A stretch of DNA of 64,000 nucleotides from Litsea cubeba (GCA_012931725.1 CM022949.1:46170980-46234979), one strand, 5' to 3'; counted from the first letter of the stretch, positions 33,340-45,466 are shown. Translations and numbers: made by a program. Notes: a model not told the origin generated them from the sequence alone.

Positions 33340-34284
33340 TGAGATTCCAAGAGGGTTGATCACGAATTAACCCTAAATCCCAACACAGATTTCAATATGG
33401 ATTTGCGGAAGTAAGAAATCTAAGTAAATCAATCACACAGATGGACACTTCAATTTTATACGTGGAAAAACCCTGAATAGAGAAAAAAACTACGAGACCT
33501 CACCCTGGTCCGAAAAAGATCAAAGCACTAATAAAAAACAAAGGTTACAAGATACTCACTACTTCTTTACAGTTGAACACAACCTAAGACTATAGTAGAT
33601 CTAGTCGACGAACACGCCGTTCACCTTCTCCAGTACTTCGATCTCCACGTCCTGAATAAGGCGAATCAGCAAGTATGTTGAGGATGAGTCTCCAGAGGAT
33701 GAAGGCTTCGGCACATGATTTTCACAAGGGCTCTCTGGAGAGGAGCCATCTCTCTAGGAATAGTCTAGGGTTTAGAAATGGGAGAGATGTTATCTCTTGT
33801 GAGCCTTGATCCTTAAAAAGGCTTTTTGAAACGAGTGGGAGAGATTTCATTTAAATTGGATAGGGATTGGACAAAAGGAGATCCATACAAATAGGCTGAA
33901 ATTCGCCGCAGTCCGATCGATCGGACTGAGACTTAACTGAGAGTATTTCAGGTCCAATCGATCGGCCAATGAGTTAGATCGATCGGACTGTAAATAATTG
34001 ATAGCTTTCCGGAAGCGATCGATCGACCACGGGTCCGACTGATCGGACTGTAAATAACTGACAGTTCAGGTCCGATCGATTGGCCAAGGTGTCCGATCGA
34101 TCGGACTGCAAAAAAAAAAAAAAAAAAAAACATTCTCATCTGCTGACATCCGATTGAGTCTTCGAAATTCTTCATCTTCGGATTTCTTCCATGAAGCTAC
34201 AGTCCAATCTAAAAAAAATAAAATTACATTTATTCCCATGTTTTGTCCATCCACATGAAGTAGCCAATTCTAAAAAAACTTACA
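33340..34284 (-). repeat. 5' LTR of Z1 (945 bp)
   Basis: Same family as 24,823-25,744. In minus sense it starts TGTAAG and ends GAATCTCA. Palindromes lie at 33,911-34,108; a run of about twenty A precedes 34,130. Confidence 0.9.
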
Positions 34285-34491
34285 GAGTAAATCTTGTAAT
34301 CGTTCAACAGTGTTTTATTTTTTGGTCCTGGTTTTTTTTTACCTATTAGGGTTTCTACATAAAAATTGTGCATGCCTTCATGTGGTGTGTGATCGGTAGA
34401 TTTATTTAGTAGTTTGCATTGATTTGAGTCCGATGTGCACTGGTTATTGTACTCGTAGACACTCTAGAAATTGGGCCACAATAAACCGTCA
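34285..34491 (+). repeat. W1 5' LTR, distal part after Z1
   Basis: Resumes the LTR after the GAGTA target duplication and matches the uninterrupted 3' LTR from about 36,252 onward. It ends AAACCGTCA, followed by the primer site. Confidence 0.9.
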
Positions 34492-34493
34492 AT

Positions 34494-34505
34494 TGGTATC
34501 AAAGA
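34494..34505 (+). other. Primer-binding site of W1
   Basis: TGGTATCAAAGA, a slightly changed initiator-Met-tRNA complement (canonical TGGTATCAGAGC). Confidence 0.75.
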
Positions 34506-34559
34506 GGGCTGCACTATATTCTTGTGTATATCCACAGATTTCTAGAGCGGTGCTCTACC

Positions 34560-35555
34560 GCGAAGGCACTTCGACCATTGAACTCCCTTTATTGGGTGGC
34601 AGAAATTATGCCTACTAGAAAGCTAGAATGGTTGCCTTTCTTAGAGCCATTGATATTAAAGTTTGGAAATCATTTGTAAATGGCTATACCTTACCCACTA
34701 TTGTTGTTGATGGGGTAACTATGTCCAAGCTCGAGGAGGAGTGGACTAAGGCAGAAGAATTGGCCTCTACTCAAAACTATTGGGCTATTAATGCTATTTA
34801 TAATGGAGTGACTATGTCTGAGTTTCATAGAATTTTTACCTACACAACTACAAAAGAAGCATGGGATATTCTGTTGATTGTGCATGAGGGGACTGACACT
34901 GCAAAATAGTTGAAACTGTACAGATTATATACGGCCTTTGAAAACATTAAGATGTAAGAGGATGAGACCTTTAATGAATTCAATACGAAGCTGAATAAAA
35001 TTGTCAATAATGTTTTTACTTTAGGTGAACCAATCCTTGAAAATAAGACTGTGAAAAAGATTCTGTGGTCTCCTTTTAGAAAGATATGATTCGAAGGTAG
35101 TGGCTATTGAAGAGAACAAGAATGTACATACCCTAAAGGTTGACGAGTTAGTTGGGAGCCTACAGACTTTTGAAGCAAACCTCAGGTTTAATGGGAAATT
35201 GAAATCCAAAGGCATTGCTTTGAAAGCTTTCAAGGAATCTGTCAAAAGGAATGAAAGTGATTCGAAATCTCGGAATCTGATCCCCAAGTGGTTGTTTAGT
35301 TTATGAAGCAATTCAAACTGTTTATGAAGGGGGAAGAAAAGTGATTTGAAAATACCTAAATTTGTTAGGAAGAAGAAATCTTTTAAAGGGATTTAATGTT
35401 ATGAGTGTCAAGGATATGGACACGTTGCTGCTGATTGTGGTAATCGGAAACCTAAGAAAAAGGCTTTTAATTTGACTTGGGATGATGAGGAGAAAAACCC
35501 TAAGTTGACGATTAATTTCCTCAGAATCAGTTTGAATTCCCCTTCATAAACAGTT
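34560..35555 (+). pseudogene. gag: W1 gag remnant
   Basis: Copia gag homologous to Z gag. It has GTSTIELPLLGGRNYAY, the region around DIKVWKSFVNGY, TMSEFHRIF, EAWDILLIVHEG, FNEFNTKLNKIV, a KVDELVGSLQTFEANLR stretch and a CCHC knuckle (CYECQGYGHVAADC, about 35,400-35,442) followed by NLTWDD. Many stops (for example at 34,616 and 34,907) and a frameshift near 35,075 break it. The sequence runs from the knuckle region almost straight into the 3' LTR, with no pol. The same breaks occur in W2. Confidence 0.85.
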
Positions 35556-36458
35556 TGTTAGGATTTTCATATGCTGGCTAATTCATGGGTTAGACAAAAC
35601 TCTGGGTCTATCGAGTTGTAATTTTCTATTTGTTTTAGAATGGACTATGATTGTATATTAAGTAAAGACAGAGAAGAAAAATAGAAGAAAATCGGAAGAC
35701 ACAGTACCCGATAGATCGAATAAAGATCGGATCAATCGAATGAAGAGAGTCTCTCAGTTAACAAGCGCTGACAGAAAAACTTCGGGAGACAGTGGTTCAC
35801 TCAATCGATCGGACCCCATATCCAATCGATCGGATGGTGGAAATTTTCCAGGACAGGTTCTGCGAGTTTGTTCCTTTTCAAACTGGAGTTTTCAATTTGA
35901 GTCATATTTGTGCTCTAACCCTAAGGTACAAGTTTTGGGCTATTTAAAGGGTGTTTCTCTCAACCCTTTAAAGTATTTAAAGTATCCAAGAATTAATTCT
36001 CTCATTGTTCTGAGGTGAGAAAAACCGTAGAGAGATTCTTTATTTTCTAAAGTCATCTCAGAGAGATTGTGCTGAAGAGCTGTTCTAGAGAGCTTGTTAC
36101 TTCTACTTCTTTGTAGAAGGTTTGATCATCTTGGTTCTCAAGGTGTTGCTGGATCAAGAGGGAGCAGTGCGCGGCTGGGAGTCGTAGAAATGGGCAGTTG
36201 TGCAAGAACAACTACAGTCCTAAGGTCGATGGATTGACTAGGAAAGGGAGCTGTGAGTATATCTTGTAATCGTTCAATAATGCTTAGTTTTTGGATCGTG
36301 GTTTTTTCTCTATTAGGGTATCCACGTAAAAATTGTGCCTGCCTTCTTGTTGTGTGTGATCGGTAGATTTATTTACTAGTTTGCATTAATTTGATTCCGT
36401 TGTGCATTGATTATTGTACTAGTAGACATTCTAGAAGTTGGGCTACAATAAAACTTCA
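35556..36458 (+). repeat. W1 3' LTR (903 bp), uninterrupted
   Basis: Starts TGTTAGGATTTTC and ends AAACTTCA. It shows the intact sequence across the Z insertion point (GTGAGTATATCTTG near 36,253-36,266), so it serves as the empty-site reference. Confidence 0.9.
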
Positions 36459-37210
36459 TGAATCTTATTATTCAAGGATATTTACAGCTAAAGTCTTCTT
36501 CATAATCGAAGCTACTTTTATTGCATCCTTGCTCCATGTAATGTGCTTAAGCAAGGTCCAATTTCTCTGCTACTACTCTTTCTCATATGATAATTTATTT
36601 TTTTCTTTTCTTCCATTTCTTCATTTATGTAAATCATTTTTAAAAAAAGGCCAGCTATCAGTTATTTTCATGCTTTTTAAAATGTTCTTAAAATGTTCGA
36701 ATTCTTTGGCTTAAGTGTGGCCCAATGACCACACGCCCATGTGGGTTCCCCACTTTAAAAGACCAACTCACATAAAGACTCCAATATTGGTAAGTCTCCT
36801 TAATAGAAATGTCTTTAGGGTTTATGGAAAGTTGCTAACCTAATGGAGTTTCCTATGCTAAGAGGAGTCTAAATCTTAATTAGATTTGGACTCCATAATA
36901 AAAATGGAGTTGTCTTGGAAAACCTATATATAGGGTTTAGGGGTTAGTGCTCCTCTCTACACAATACATTGGTTGCCCCATTGAGATCGCGTAGAGTAGA
37001 GGAGTGTAGTAAATCCCCAATCAAAGGTAGTGATTTAGATCACGCCAACGCGATGGAGATAGGTACGCGTTTAGATCCCAAATTTATGTTGTTTTATTCA
37101 AATCAATCTTATATTTATGTAGATCCGATTAAAGTTATGTTAGTCTCAAACAAACACTAGCACAAGAGCCCGTGCTCTTTTCGTACAATGCTAACCAAAT
37201 ATTCATGCAA
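36459..37210. other. Non-coding stretch between W1 and M2, with TATA-like site
   Basis: No gene supported. ACCTATATATAGGG near 36,921-36,934 and a following pyrimidine-rich stretch look like an LTR or gene promoter remnant, but no element ends are found. Matched by 56,807-57,563 in unit B. Confidence 0.45.
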
Positions 37211-37435
37211 TTGAAAAATGGGGCATTTGGCGACGGGTCCCTGAACATGTCACTTTATCGCCTTAGGTCCACAATCGTTTTTGATAGTGTGATACGTCTT
37301 TTTTTTCAAATTTGAAGACCTAAAATGTCTAATTTACCATTGATTCAAAATTAATCCCATGATTCAAAATCATATCCCATGATTAGTGAGATACGCCATT
37401 AATAATGGTCAACTACCATTTAATGGGCCAAATAA

Positions 37436-37897
37436 ATCTCAAAAAATGTAAATAAATTTCAAAAGAAATAAAAAAATTTCAAAAAATATAAATAAATTTC
37501 AAAATATGTAAATAAAATTAAAAAATAAAAATAAATTAAAAAAAATACAAAAAAATTTGAAGAAAGAAAATAAATTTTAAAAAAAGAAATAATTTCAAAA
37601 AACACAATAAATTTCAAAAGAAGGCAGAAAAATTTAAAAAGACGCAAATAAGTTTCAAAAAATATAAATAAATCTCAAAAGATGAAAATCAATTTAAAAA
37701 TACTCAAATAAATTTCGAAAGATCCAAATAAATTCCAAAAGATGAAAATCAATACAAAAAGATGTAAATAAATTTCAAAAGATCCAAATAAATTTCAAAA
37801 AATGTAAATAAATTTGAAAAGACACAAATAGATTTTAAAGGAAGTAAATAAAATTAAAAAATATAAATAAATTTTAAAAAAATGCAAATACATTTGT
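37436..37897. repeat. A-rich tandem repeat of M2, unit A copy
   Basis: Roughly twenty degenerate copies of AAATAAATTTCAAAAGAT. It generates lysine-, phenylalanine- or isoleucine-rich false reading frames. Matched at 57,785-58,146. Confidence 0.85.
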
Positions 37898-38489
37898 ACC
37901 CCTGCTTCTTCTTTTTCAGCGTCGGTGAACGGCCGCAGATCTGGGGTTGCGTCGGCTGGTTTCCTGCGGCTTGCTTCCTTGCGACATGTAGCGCACAAGA
38001 TCAGCGATGATCTGCGGCGTGCAGGGTGGTCTCGCCGGCTGGTTTCCGGCGACTTGCTTCCTGGTGACGTGTAGCGCACAAGATCAGCGGCGATCTGCGG
38101 CGTGCAGGGTGGTCTCCGTCTGGCGGGGAACGACGGGAGGCGATGAAGGCAGTTCGGGCCTGGGCTGTCTTCTCCAACGATGGCGGCAATGTTGAGGATC
38201 AGATCCTCTTCCGCGGCAGCGCGTGGCGTCTGGGAAATCTGATTTGGGCGGCTACAAGGATTGAAATCCCTATTTGGTCTTCTTCCACTTCGGTATGCAG
38301 AATCTGTGACAGTCCGATCCGCGTGGCCCAGAAATCCGCTGCTCTTCGTTGGACTGCAAAAACCTCACCCGAGAAGCGTCGTGCGTGGCCAGAGTGGAAG
38401 AAGACATCAATAAGGGGGACATGATGACCGGAATCCACCAACGTCGTTGATGTTACCGGAGAAGAAAGGCAGCAGGGCCTGGGTTTATC

Positions 38490-38825
38490 CGTGTTTTTGT
38501 GAAATTTATCTGTATTTTTGTAAAATTTATCTGAGTTTTTTTTTTAAATTTATTTGCGTTTTGGTGAAATTTATTTGTGTTTTTGTAAAATTTATCTGAG
38601 TTTTTTTTTTTTTAATTTATCTGTGTTTTGGTGAAATTTATCTGAGTTTTTGTCAAAGTTATCTTTGTTTTATAGTCAAATTTATCTGTGTTTTTGTCAA
38701 AGTTAACTGTGTTTTATAGTCAAATTTATCTGTGTTTTTGTCAAAGTTAACTGTGTTTTTGGCAAATTCATCTAATTTTTTTTAAATCTATCTGAGTTTT
38801 TTGGCAAATCTATTTGCGTTTTTGA
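38490..38825. repeat. Tandem repeat of the M1 part, unit B copy
   Basis: Same AAATTTATCTGTGTTTTTGT family as 20,628-20,925, but with one extra stretch of about 40 bp, showing copy-number change since the duplication. Confidence 0.8.
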
Positions 38826-38827
38826 TA

Positions 38828-38975
38828 TGAAGAAAACCTACCTTTGAGTTTCTTCAAAGCATCTCGGGTTTCCTCAGCAGTGCTTCTCAAAATAATAGCC
38901 AACAAAACAGAAGGTGGATTGAACAGAAGGGTCTCCACAAATACCTCTTTTTTCTCCAACGCCTTGCACACTTTT
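38828..38975 (-). pseudogene. Captured lipase-like exon fragment, unit B copy
   Basis: Same fragment as 20,935-21,075. The minus strand reads KEVFVETLLFNPPSVLLAII and DALKKLK before a splice-donor-like GTAGGT. Family assignment is from memory. Confidence 0.45.
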
Positions 38976-39351
38976 TTTTTCTCTTTGAAAAAAGGACAGG
39001 GCACGTGTCACTATTTTAGGAGCTGCCAGGAAATGAGGGGGCTAACGTGGCAGAGGATTCGGAATATGGTGAGGGTGGGGCCCATTGAGGCGTTTTTAAA
39101 TTATGATTACAGCTAGCAACTCAGAGATCGAGTTGACAGGTGTCCTCAGACTTTACACGTGTCGCAGATCAGGTGTGCTCAGACTTTACACTTATCGCTG
39201 GACGGTTTGGGTTACTTAAAGTAAGGGCAAATTGGACATTTCAGGTATGAATTAGTGTGAGAGGGACCTTTGGCTGCATGACTTTTTTTGTGGACTGTTT
39301 GCAACAAAGTTATGTTATGAGGGACCTCCCGCCAAAGTCCCCTAAAATATA

Positions 39352-40120
39352 CAGATTGTAGCATCGATCAGAATCCGACCATACTAGGTTTAGAAACAAA
39401 GTCACTCTATAGGAAGAAAGCTTTTGTATGGAGAAATTTTAAATATTTTCTTAACTTTTTTTGAGATTTCTCAAAAAAAAAAGTTTGCATCATCCAATCA
39501 ATCTAATCTTTGATCAATGCTCTAAATAAAGGTGGCCCACTATTCTAACATCTTGGATTGTAATTTAACTTTAATAGAAATTATTTTAACAAACTAAGTG
39601 CATTTGTTGACCATGATGATGGTCAGTTGGTCAGGACATCTGCTGTCAAAATTGAAGTCCCGAGTATAGCTAGAAGAGTTTTTTTTTAAATACTCATTCC
39701 AATTAAATATGATTATTCAATTTCTTTAATTTTCAAATGTCTTATTCGTTGTTCGCGTGAGATTATAATATAAATTTGGTCAAATGGCCTATCAGTAAAA
39801 TTTTAATTTGAAATTGCAAGACATAGAAAATAACCAAATAAATGGTAAAATATAAATTATTTAAAATTAAAACCCTATATCCTATCAATCAAATAAACTA
39901 GACTAAAGTTCCAAACTCGCCAACCCTTGGGATTAAAATCTCTTTTGAGTTATCGGGACTCCCATCCCAGTGTTACCATAGGCCTTGTCATATCTTGCAT
40001 TTATCGACTGATGATGCGACAAAGCAGTGCCCAAATATTTTATTCTCTTTTAATGAGTTATCCGGACTCCTGCCTCTATCTTTTATTCTCTCTTAATTTG
40101 ATGCTTCACTTCACTTTACG
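39352..40120. other. AT-rich non-coding stretch, unit B
   Basis: Counterpart of 21,452-22,229; no gene supported. Confidence 0.6.
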
Positions 40121-40306
40121 TTTTTTTTTCTTTTTGCTAACGAAGGGTTCCCAACTTTTTGGGCTGGACTAATCCCTCTGAACCCAGAGAGAAGCCGGGT
40201 AAAACTCTTGTGGCCCCAGGTGGTAGCACTACGTGGACTCAACCTTCGGTTCCTAAAGAGGACGGAACCGGAGATCGATACCAGGACCTCGAACTCTGGA
40301 AGAGAG
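40121..40306 (-). mobile_element. SINE-like element, unit B copy
   Basis: Counterpart of 22,230-22,416. In minus sense it has GAGTTCGAGGTCC, a better box-B match than the unit A copy, then GGGATTAGTCCAGCCC and an A-rich tail. Confidence 0.55.
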
Positions 40307-42062
40307 AAATAAGCGAGACATTTCCTCGTAATTTTCTTGTTGCTTTAAGTTTGAAAATGGTTGAAAGAGCAGCGGTTACGTTATTCACTATATAACGATC
40401 ACAATTGCCGATATTATGAAAATAAGGACCAAAATAACGGCCAACGGTAGTTTTTTCAAAACTTTTTTTTTCCCTCTTCTTTTTCATTTCATTCTTTCCC
40501 AAATCATCTGTGGAGCTTTCTAAGGCTATGTTAGATCAAGTTTCCCAAGCTTTTTCTCACCAAAACTCAAGTGATTTATAAGATTTTTTTATAGATTCTC
40601 ATATGATGGGTTCTTGTCTCTTCAACCACAATACCCTTATGTTCATACTCCGTTGCTTTAATTAAATAGTTAATCTTGAAGTAGTAGTAAATATTGCCTT
40701 GGAAGTTGAAATTCGCACTCAATTTACTTGGTGATTGAGTAATTGAGTACTGTATGTCTGCACCACTAGTACTAGTTTCTTGACTTGAATTGTTTAATAC
40801 TAATGGTTAGTTCAAAGTCATGGTTGCAATGCATACTATAAAATCTGTGAAATTTTAACTTATTTTAATATATATATATATATATATAAATTTATTTAAT
40901 TCAAAACAGACTTTACAAGTTTCAGATAAGAAGGTGATATAGGATGTTATAACTTAGGAGACTGATATTTGTTTTAAAGTATTTACTAATGAAAAAAATA
41001 TTATTTTCTAGCATTTCATAATATTTAGTATTTTTGGGTAATCTTTCAAAAAAAATTCGGTGTAAAATCAAAATTCGCACTACGACGGACTGTAATGACC
41101 GCGACAGTGACCACGATTTTATACCATTTGTTGCTTATATGATAGAGTAGTACTATAAAAAAAATTAAGAAATCAGATTTATATTTAGTATTTTAATATA
41201 ATTTAATTTGGTTATGTGATTTGACAAAAAAATAGTAAGTTTTTTGTCTGATTAGATTCATTTAATTCAAGTTATTTGATTTAAATAAAAATCTAGTTTG
41301 GATCTAAATCAATTTGGTTTGGATTGAGTAAGAATTGGGTTTAAAAATGAAATTTGATTGACTCCACAAGTTGATCACATCACAGCAAAAGATATAAGTT
41401 TTGTATTTTGTTCAGTTGAAAGTGTAAATATAATTTAGAAAAATGAAATATTTTATGCTTTCTTTGGTTGTACATTTTTAATCCTTAAAAATCTGGGCTT
41501 CACGATTTCAACATTTTGGATTGAAATAAATTACACCTATTTACATGTTTGAGAAGTGGGCCCAAATGTGTGGAGCGCATAAACTTCTTTGTTTTTTTTT
41601 TAATATTTTTATATAAATTTAATCTTATGGGACCAACTTGTCTTAAATTTATATTTGAATGAGTTGGATTTCAATACATAGGGGCCAAAAGTGTAGAACA
41701 AAGGTTTGTTCAAGGGAAAGTAAGAATAAGAGGGGCATTCTTTAAAATAAAGAAAAAAGAAGAAAATTAATTTCAAACTTCTAAAAACTCTCCAGAGTGT
41801 CTCTCGTAGATCAAAGCACAACCAGCCAATGGTCATCCTTCTTGTCTTTATTTTACAATGAGCTTCATCTCCTTAGTATTTTCCATTTTTTTTATTGGGT
41901 ACCCCATCCAAGGGGGCTAGGTTCCAGGAGAGAGCATGCACACATGGAAAAGGAAGCTCGCACACATCTACTCCTTACCACTTGGGTAAGGAGTTGTTCT
42001 CAGCATTTTTCTTTCTTCTTGAATTTTATTCATGCATATATACAAATCCTTTCTTCTTGAAC
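40307..42062. other. AT-rich non-coding stretch, unit B
   Basis: Counterpart of 22,417-24,122; a (TA)n run near 40,868-40,886 is longer than in unit A. No gene supported. Confidence 0.6.
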
Positions 42063-42753
42063 TGTTAGGATTTTCATAAGTTGGCTAATTCATGGGTTGG
42101 ACAAAACTCTGGGTCCACTGAGTTGTAATTTTATATTTGTTCTAGAATGTACTGTGGTTGTGTCACTAGAAGATCTAAAGCGAAGAAAAATAGAAAAAAA
42201 ATCGAAAGACACGGTACCCGATCGATCGGATAACGATTGGATCGATCGGATGAAGAGAGTCTCTCAATTAACAGGAGCTGACAAAAAATTCGGGTGACAG
42301 TGGTTCACCCAATCGATCGGACCCGATCGATTGGATGGCGGAAATTTTCCAGGACAGGTTTTGCGAATTTTTTTCCTTTTCAAACTGGAGTTTTTAATTT
42401 GAGTCCTATTTGTGCTCTAACCCTAAGGCACGAGTTTTCGGCTATTTAAAGGGTGTTTCTCTCAACCCTAAAGTATCTAAGAATTAATTCTCTCATTGTT
42501 CTGAGGTGAGAAAATCCATAAAAAGATTTTTTATTCTTTAGAGTCATCATAAAGAGATTGTGCTGAAGAGTTGTTCTAGAGAGCTTGTTGCTTCTGCGTC
42601 TTTGTAGAAGGTTTGATCATCTTGGTTCTCAAGGTGTTACTGGATGAAGTACAGGACGCGGTGCGCGGCGGGGAGTCGTGGCAACGGGGAGTTATGCTAA
42701 AACAACTACAATCCTCATGTCGAAGGATTGACTGGAAAAAGGAGCTGTGAGTA

Positions 42754-43670
42754 TGAAATTCCAAGAGGGTCGATCACGAATTAACCCTAAATCCCAACAC
42801 ATATTTAAATATGGATTTGCGGAAGTAAGAAATCTAAGTAAATCAGTCAATCAATCACAGAGATTGGCACTTCAATTTTATACGTGGAAAAACCCTAAGT
42901 AGGGAAAAACACCACGGGACCTCACCCTGGTCCGAAAAAGATCAAAGCACTAATAAAAAAAGAAGGTTACAAGATATTCACTACCCCTTTACAGTTGAAC
43001 ACAAACTAAGACTGTAGTAGATCTAGTCAAGGAACACGTTGTTCACCTTATCTAGCACTTCGATCTCCACGCCTTGAATAAGACAATTCAGCAAGTATGT
43101 TGAGGATGAGTCTCCAGAGGATGAAGGCTTCAGCATATGATTCTCACAAGGGCTCTCTGGAGAGGAGCCATCTCTCTAGGAATACTCTAGGGTTTCTAAA
43201 TGGGAGAGATGTTATCTCTTGTGAGGCTTGATCCTTAAAAAGGCTTTTTGAAACGAGTGGGAGAGATTTCATTTAAATTGGATAGGGATTGGACAAAAGG
43301 AGATCCATACAAATAGGCTGAAATTCGCCGCAGTCCGATCGATCGGACTGAGACTTAACTGAGAGTAATTCAGGTCCGATCGATCGGACTGTAAATAACT
43401 GACAGCTTTCCTGAAGCGATCAATCGGCCAAGGGTCCGATCGATCGATCTGTAAATAACTGAGAGTTCAGGTCCGATCGATCGGCCAAGGTGTCCGATCG
43501 ATCGGACGGTAAAAAAAACATTCTCATCTGCGGACATCCGATTGAGTCTTCGAAGTTCTTCATCTTTGGATTTCTTCCGGCAAGCTACAGTCCAATCTGA
43601 AATTTTAAAATTACATTTATTCCCTTGTTTTTTCCATCCACATGAAATAGCCAACTCTCAAAAACTTACA
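42754..43670 (-). repeat. 3' LTR of Z2 (917 bp)
   Basis: Palindrome cluster at 43,331-43,507; the polypurine tract abuts at 43,671-43,682 (GGGGGAGAT in minus sense). Confidence 0.9.
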
Positions 43671-45049
43671 ATCTCCCCCTTTGGCAATTCATGGACAAAA
43701 CATCTAATACATGAAATCTACCCATAAACTATCAAAAAAATCTTCAGCTTCATCTTGAAATTACCTGTAAATCCTGTCACAACCAATCTTGACAAAAGAT
43801 CATGATTAATTCATATATAAAAGAAAAACACACACATAAATCGTAAATCAACCACTCTCCCCCTTTTTGGACATAAATTGGGAAGGATAAAGAAATTTCT
43901 ATTAGCCGAATGATGCATATGGTATTACAAAATGATGCATCAAGATTAGTCCACAAAATAGTTAGACAAGTAGAGGAGAAAAACAAGGATCAGAATAAGC
44001 ACAAGATCATCAAAAAAACAAATAAAAATTGTAAGATAGTCGGGCCAGGTCTAAAAGCCCAATGCCATCGACTACTGCTGAGGAGGGAAACGACGAATGA
44101 GAGTATCAAGTTTGCCCTCGATTCTGTGACTGCCAATGTTCAACTGCTCCATCTGAGCAAACACCTCCTTAAATTGAGAACCCATGCGATGTTCGGGCAA
44201 TTCAATCGGAGTCGACTGATCAAATAAGTGGTTCTCAAAGTCCTGAAAACAAGCCGGTATCTGTGACTTATACTAAGGATCAAACTCTCTTGCAGCTTCA
44301 CCTGGATCTGTATCTTCTTCACCGCTGTCATCGACATGAGAGGTAGACTGACTGATGGTACGATATGTGACTGGTCCTCTCCCTTGCACAATGCTCTCAT
44401 GTGGGTTGATAGCGACACCATGAGAAAGAAGAATCCTAGAAATGAGGACCCCAAATGGAAGAGAAGTAGTTGAAGCACTGACAAGGGCAGCCAACATATG
44501 CTTGAAAATAGTAAGAGGAACATCAATGGGCTGACCTGTCCCAATTACATAGAGAACATAACCAGTCTCCATAATCACTTCAGAATTCCTCCCCTTTGGT
44601 TCAAGATTGAAACAGACAAAGAGGTTGAGCATGCGGTAGGAGGGAGTAAGTTATTTCTATTTGAAAACCCCTCCAACACACTCACGACAACGGCCACCAG
44701 TTAAAGTTGTAACCACAGCACTCCAATCGGTGTCATCCACCGGATCCTCCATATCATCTGAGCCAGGATCAGGTGATGGACCGCGCCCCGAATGCTCGGG
44801 TTCCTACCGAGGTCGGCGGACGTGGGAGTCCATTTGGTTCCGACCCTCTCGTAACCGGGGGGCAAGGGGCGTGCATCAACATTTCTTTTTTTGTGGGTGT
44901 GCCAGATTTTCTATTTTTACTTGGAATTGCAAGTGGTGATCCGGAGATCAACCTTCGGAAGTAAAAAGGAAATCAACTTCTTTCAAGTTTTCCATTGCAC
45001 ATATATTTAAGAAAAGAGACATTTTCTTGATTTGCCGTGAAAGGCGATT

Positions 45050-45131
45050 TTTTTGGCATTTATAGCCGATTTTGGCGTTTATAGCCGATTTTGGCGTTTA
45101 TAGCCGATTTTTGGCGTTTATAGCCGATTTA
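45050..45131 (-). repeat. Four tandem TATAAACGCC units in solo LTR 2
   Basis: Four copies of a 19-20-bp unit, GGCTATAAACGCCAAAATC in minus sense. Each contains a TATA-like core. Confidence 0.8.
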
Positions 45132-45466
45132 CAATCCTTATCAATAATGAAAGAAAAGAATTGTGATTTTTGTCTCTTTTGAAAAAAAATACAAACTACA
45201 ATGAAAAGCAAGAAAAGGAGGATCTAACTTCTCAGGAGATTGTGGGGGACCCATTTAGATTGACGGTCGCAAGCCATATGTGGGCTTCGCCATCATCCAT
45301 GCAGATGAGAACAGAGGATGCTATTGATTCGCTTGGCTTGGCTATAACCTCAGGTTTTTAGAAGACAAAGACCAAAAGGAGGTCCTATATCCAATAAAAA
45401 GCCGAGTAGACGGGCTGAAAAGCCACATCTAAGCCATTGGAGGCAGGAGGAGAAGGCAAGGACCTT

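Larger units (their letters stand above)
24823..34284 (-). mobile_element. Z1: full-length copia element with extra ORF (9462 bp)
   Basis: Inserted in minus orientation in the W1 5' LTR, with a perfect GAGTA target duplication (24,818-24,822 and 34,285-34,289). The 5' LTR is 33,340-34,284 and the 3' LTR 24,823-25,744. Reading on the minus strand: primer site, gag, protease, integrase, RT, RNase H, extra ORF, polypurine tract, LTR. Protein motifs fit the Sirevirus lineage. Many stops and frameshifts make it inactive. Unit B carries the same insertion (Z2) at the same site, so it predates the duplication. Confidence 0.95.
24123..36458 (+). mobile_element. W1: gag-only copia derivative, split by Z1
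   Basis: The 5' LTR is 24,123-24,822, continued at 34,290-34,491 after the Z1 insertion. The 3' LTR is 35,556-36,458. Flanks TAAAC and TGAAT are a weak target duplication; unit B has TGAAC and TGAAT. A primer site (TGGTATCAAAGA at 34,494) and a decayed gag remain. Protease, integrase, RT and RNase H are absent, and no polypurine tract precedes the 3' LTR. A deletion has removed everything from late gag to the LTR edge. W LTRs resemble X and Z LTRs. Confidence 0.85.
20038..37897. repeat. Tandem duplication unit A (17,860 bp)
   Basis: Collinear with 37,898-58,146. It starts inside M1 at ACCCC (20,038) and ends inside the truncated M2 at CATTTGT. It contains the rest of M1, a SINE-like element, W1 with nested Z1 and the left part of M2. 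In a 240-bp sample (22,621-22,860 against unit B) I count six substitutions, so the copies have diverged by a few percent. Confidence 0.95.
37220..39342. mobile_element. Chimeric MULE at the duplication junction (M2 left, M1 right)
   Basis: The left end (GGGGCATTTGGCG) and flank TTGAAAAAT (37,211-37,219) match M2. The right end (GCCAAAGTCCCC) and flank TAAAATATA (39,343-39,351) match M1. The two flanks should be identical for one insertion and are not. The switch from M2 to M1 sequence is at 37,897/37,898 (CATTTGT then ACCCC). This is the seam of the tandem duplication. Confidence 0.9.

Noticed and set aside
36715..37165. Possible complete solo LTR starting TGTGGCCCAATG
   Set aside because: A TATA-like site is present, but no convincing CA end or target duplication was found in either unit.
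37220..39342. Simple homologous unequal crossing-over between M1 and M2
   Set aside because: The two MULEs share ends and repeats in opposite orientation, so direct exchange would invert rather than duplicate the interval.
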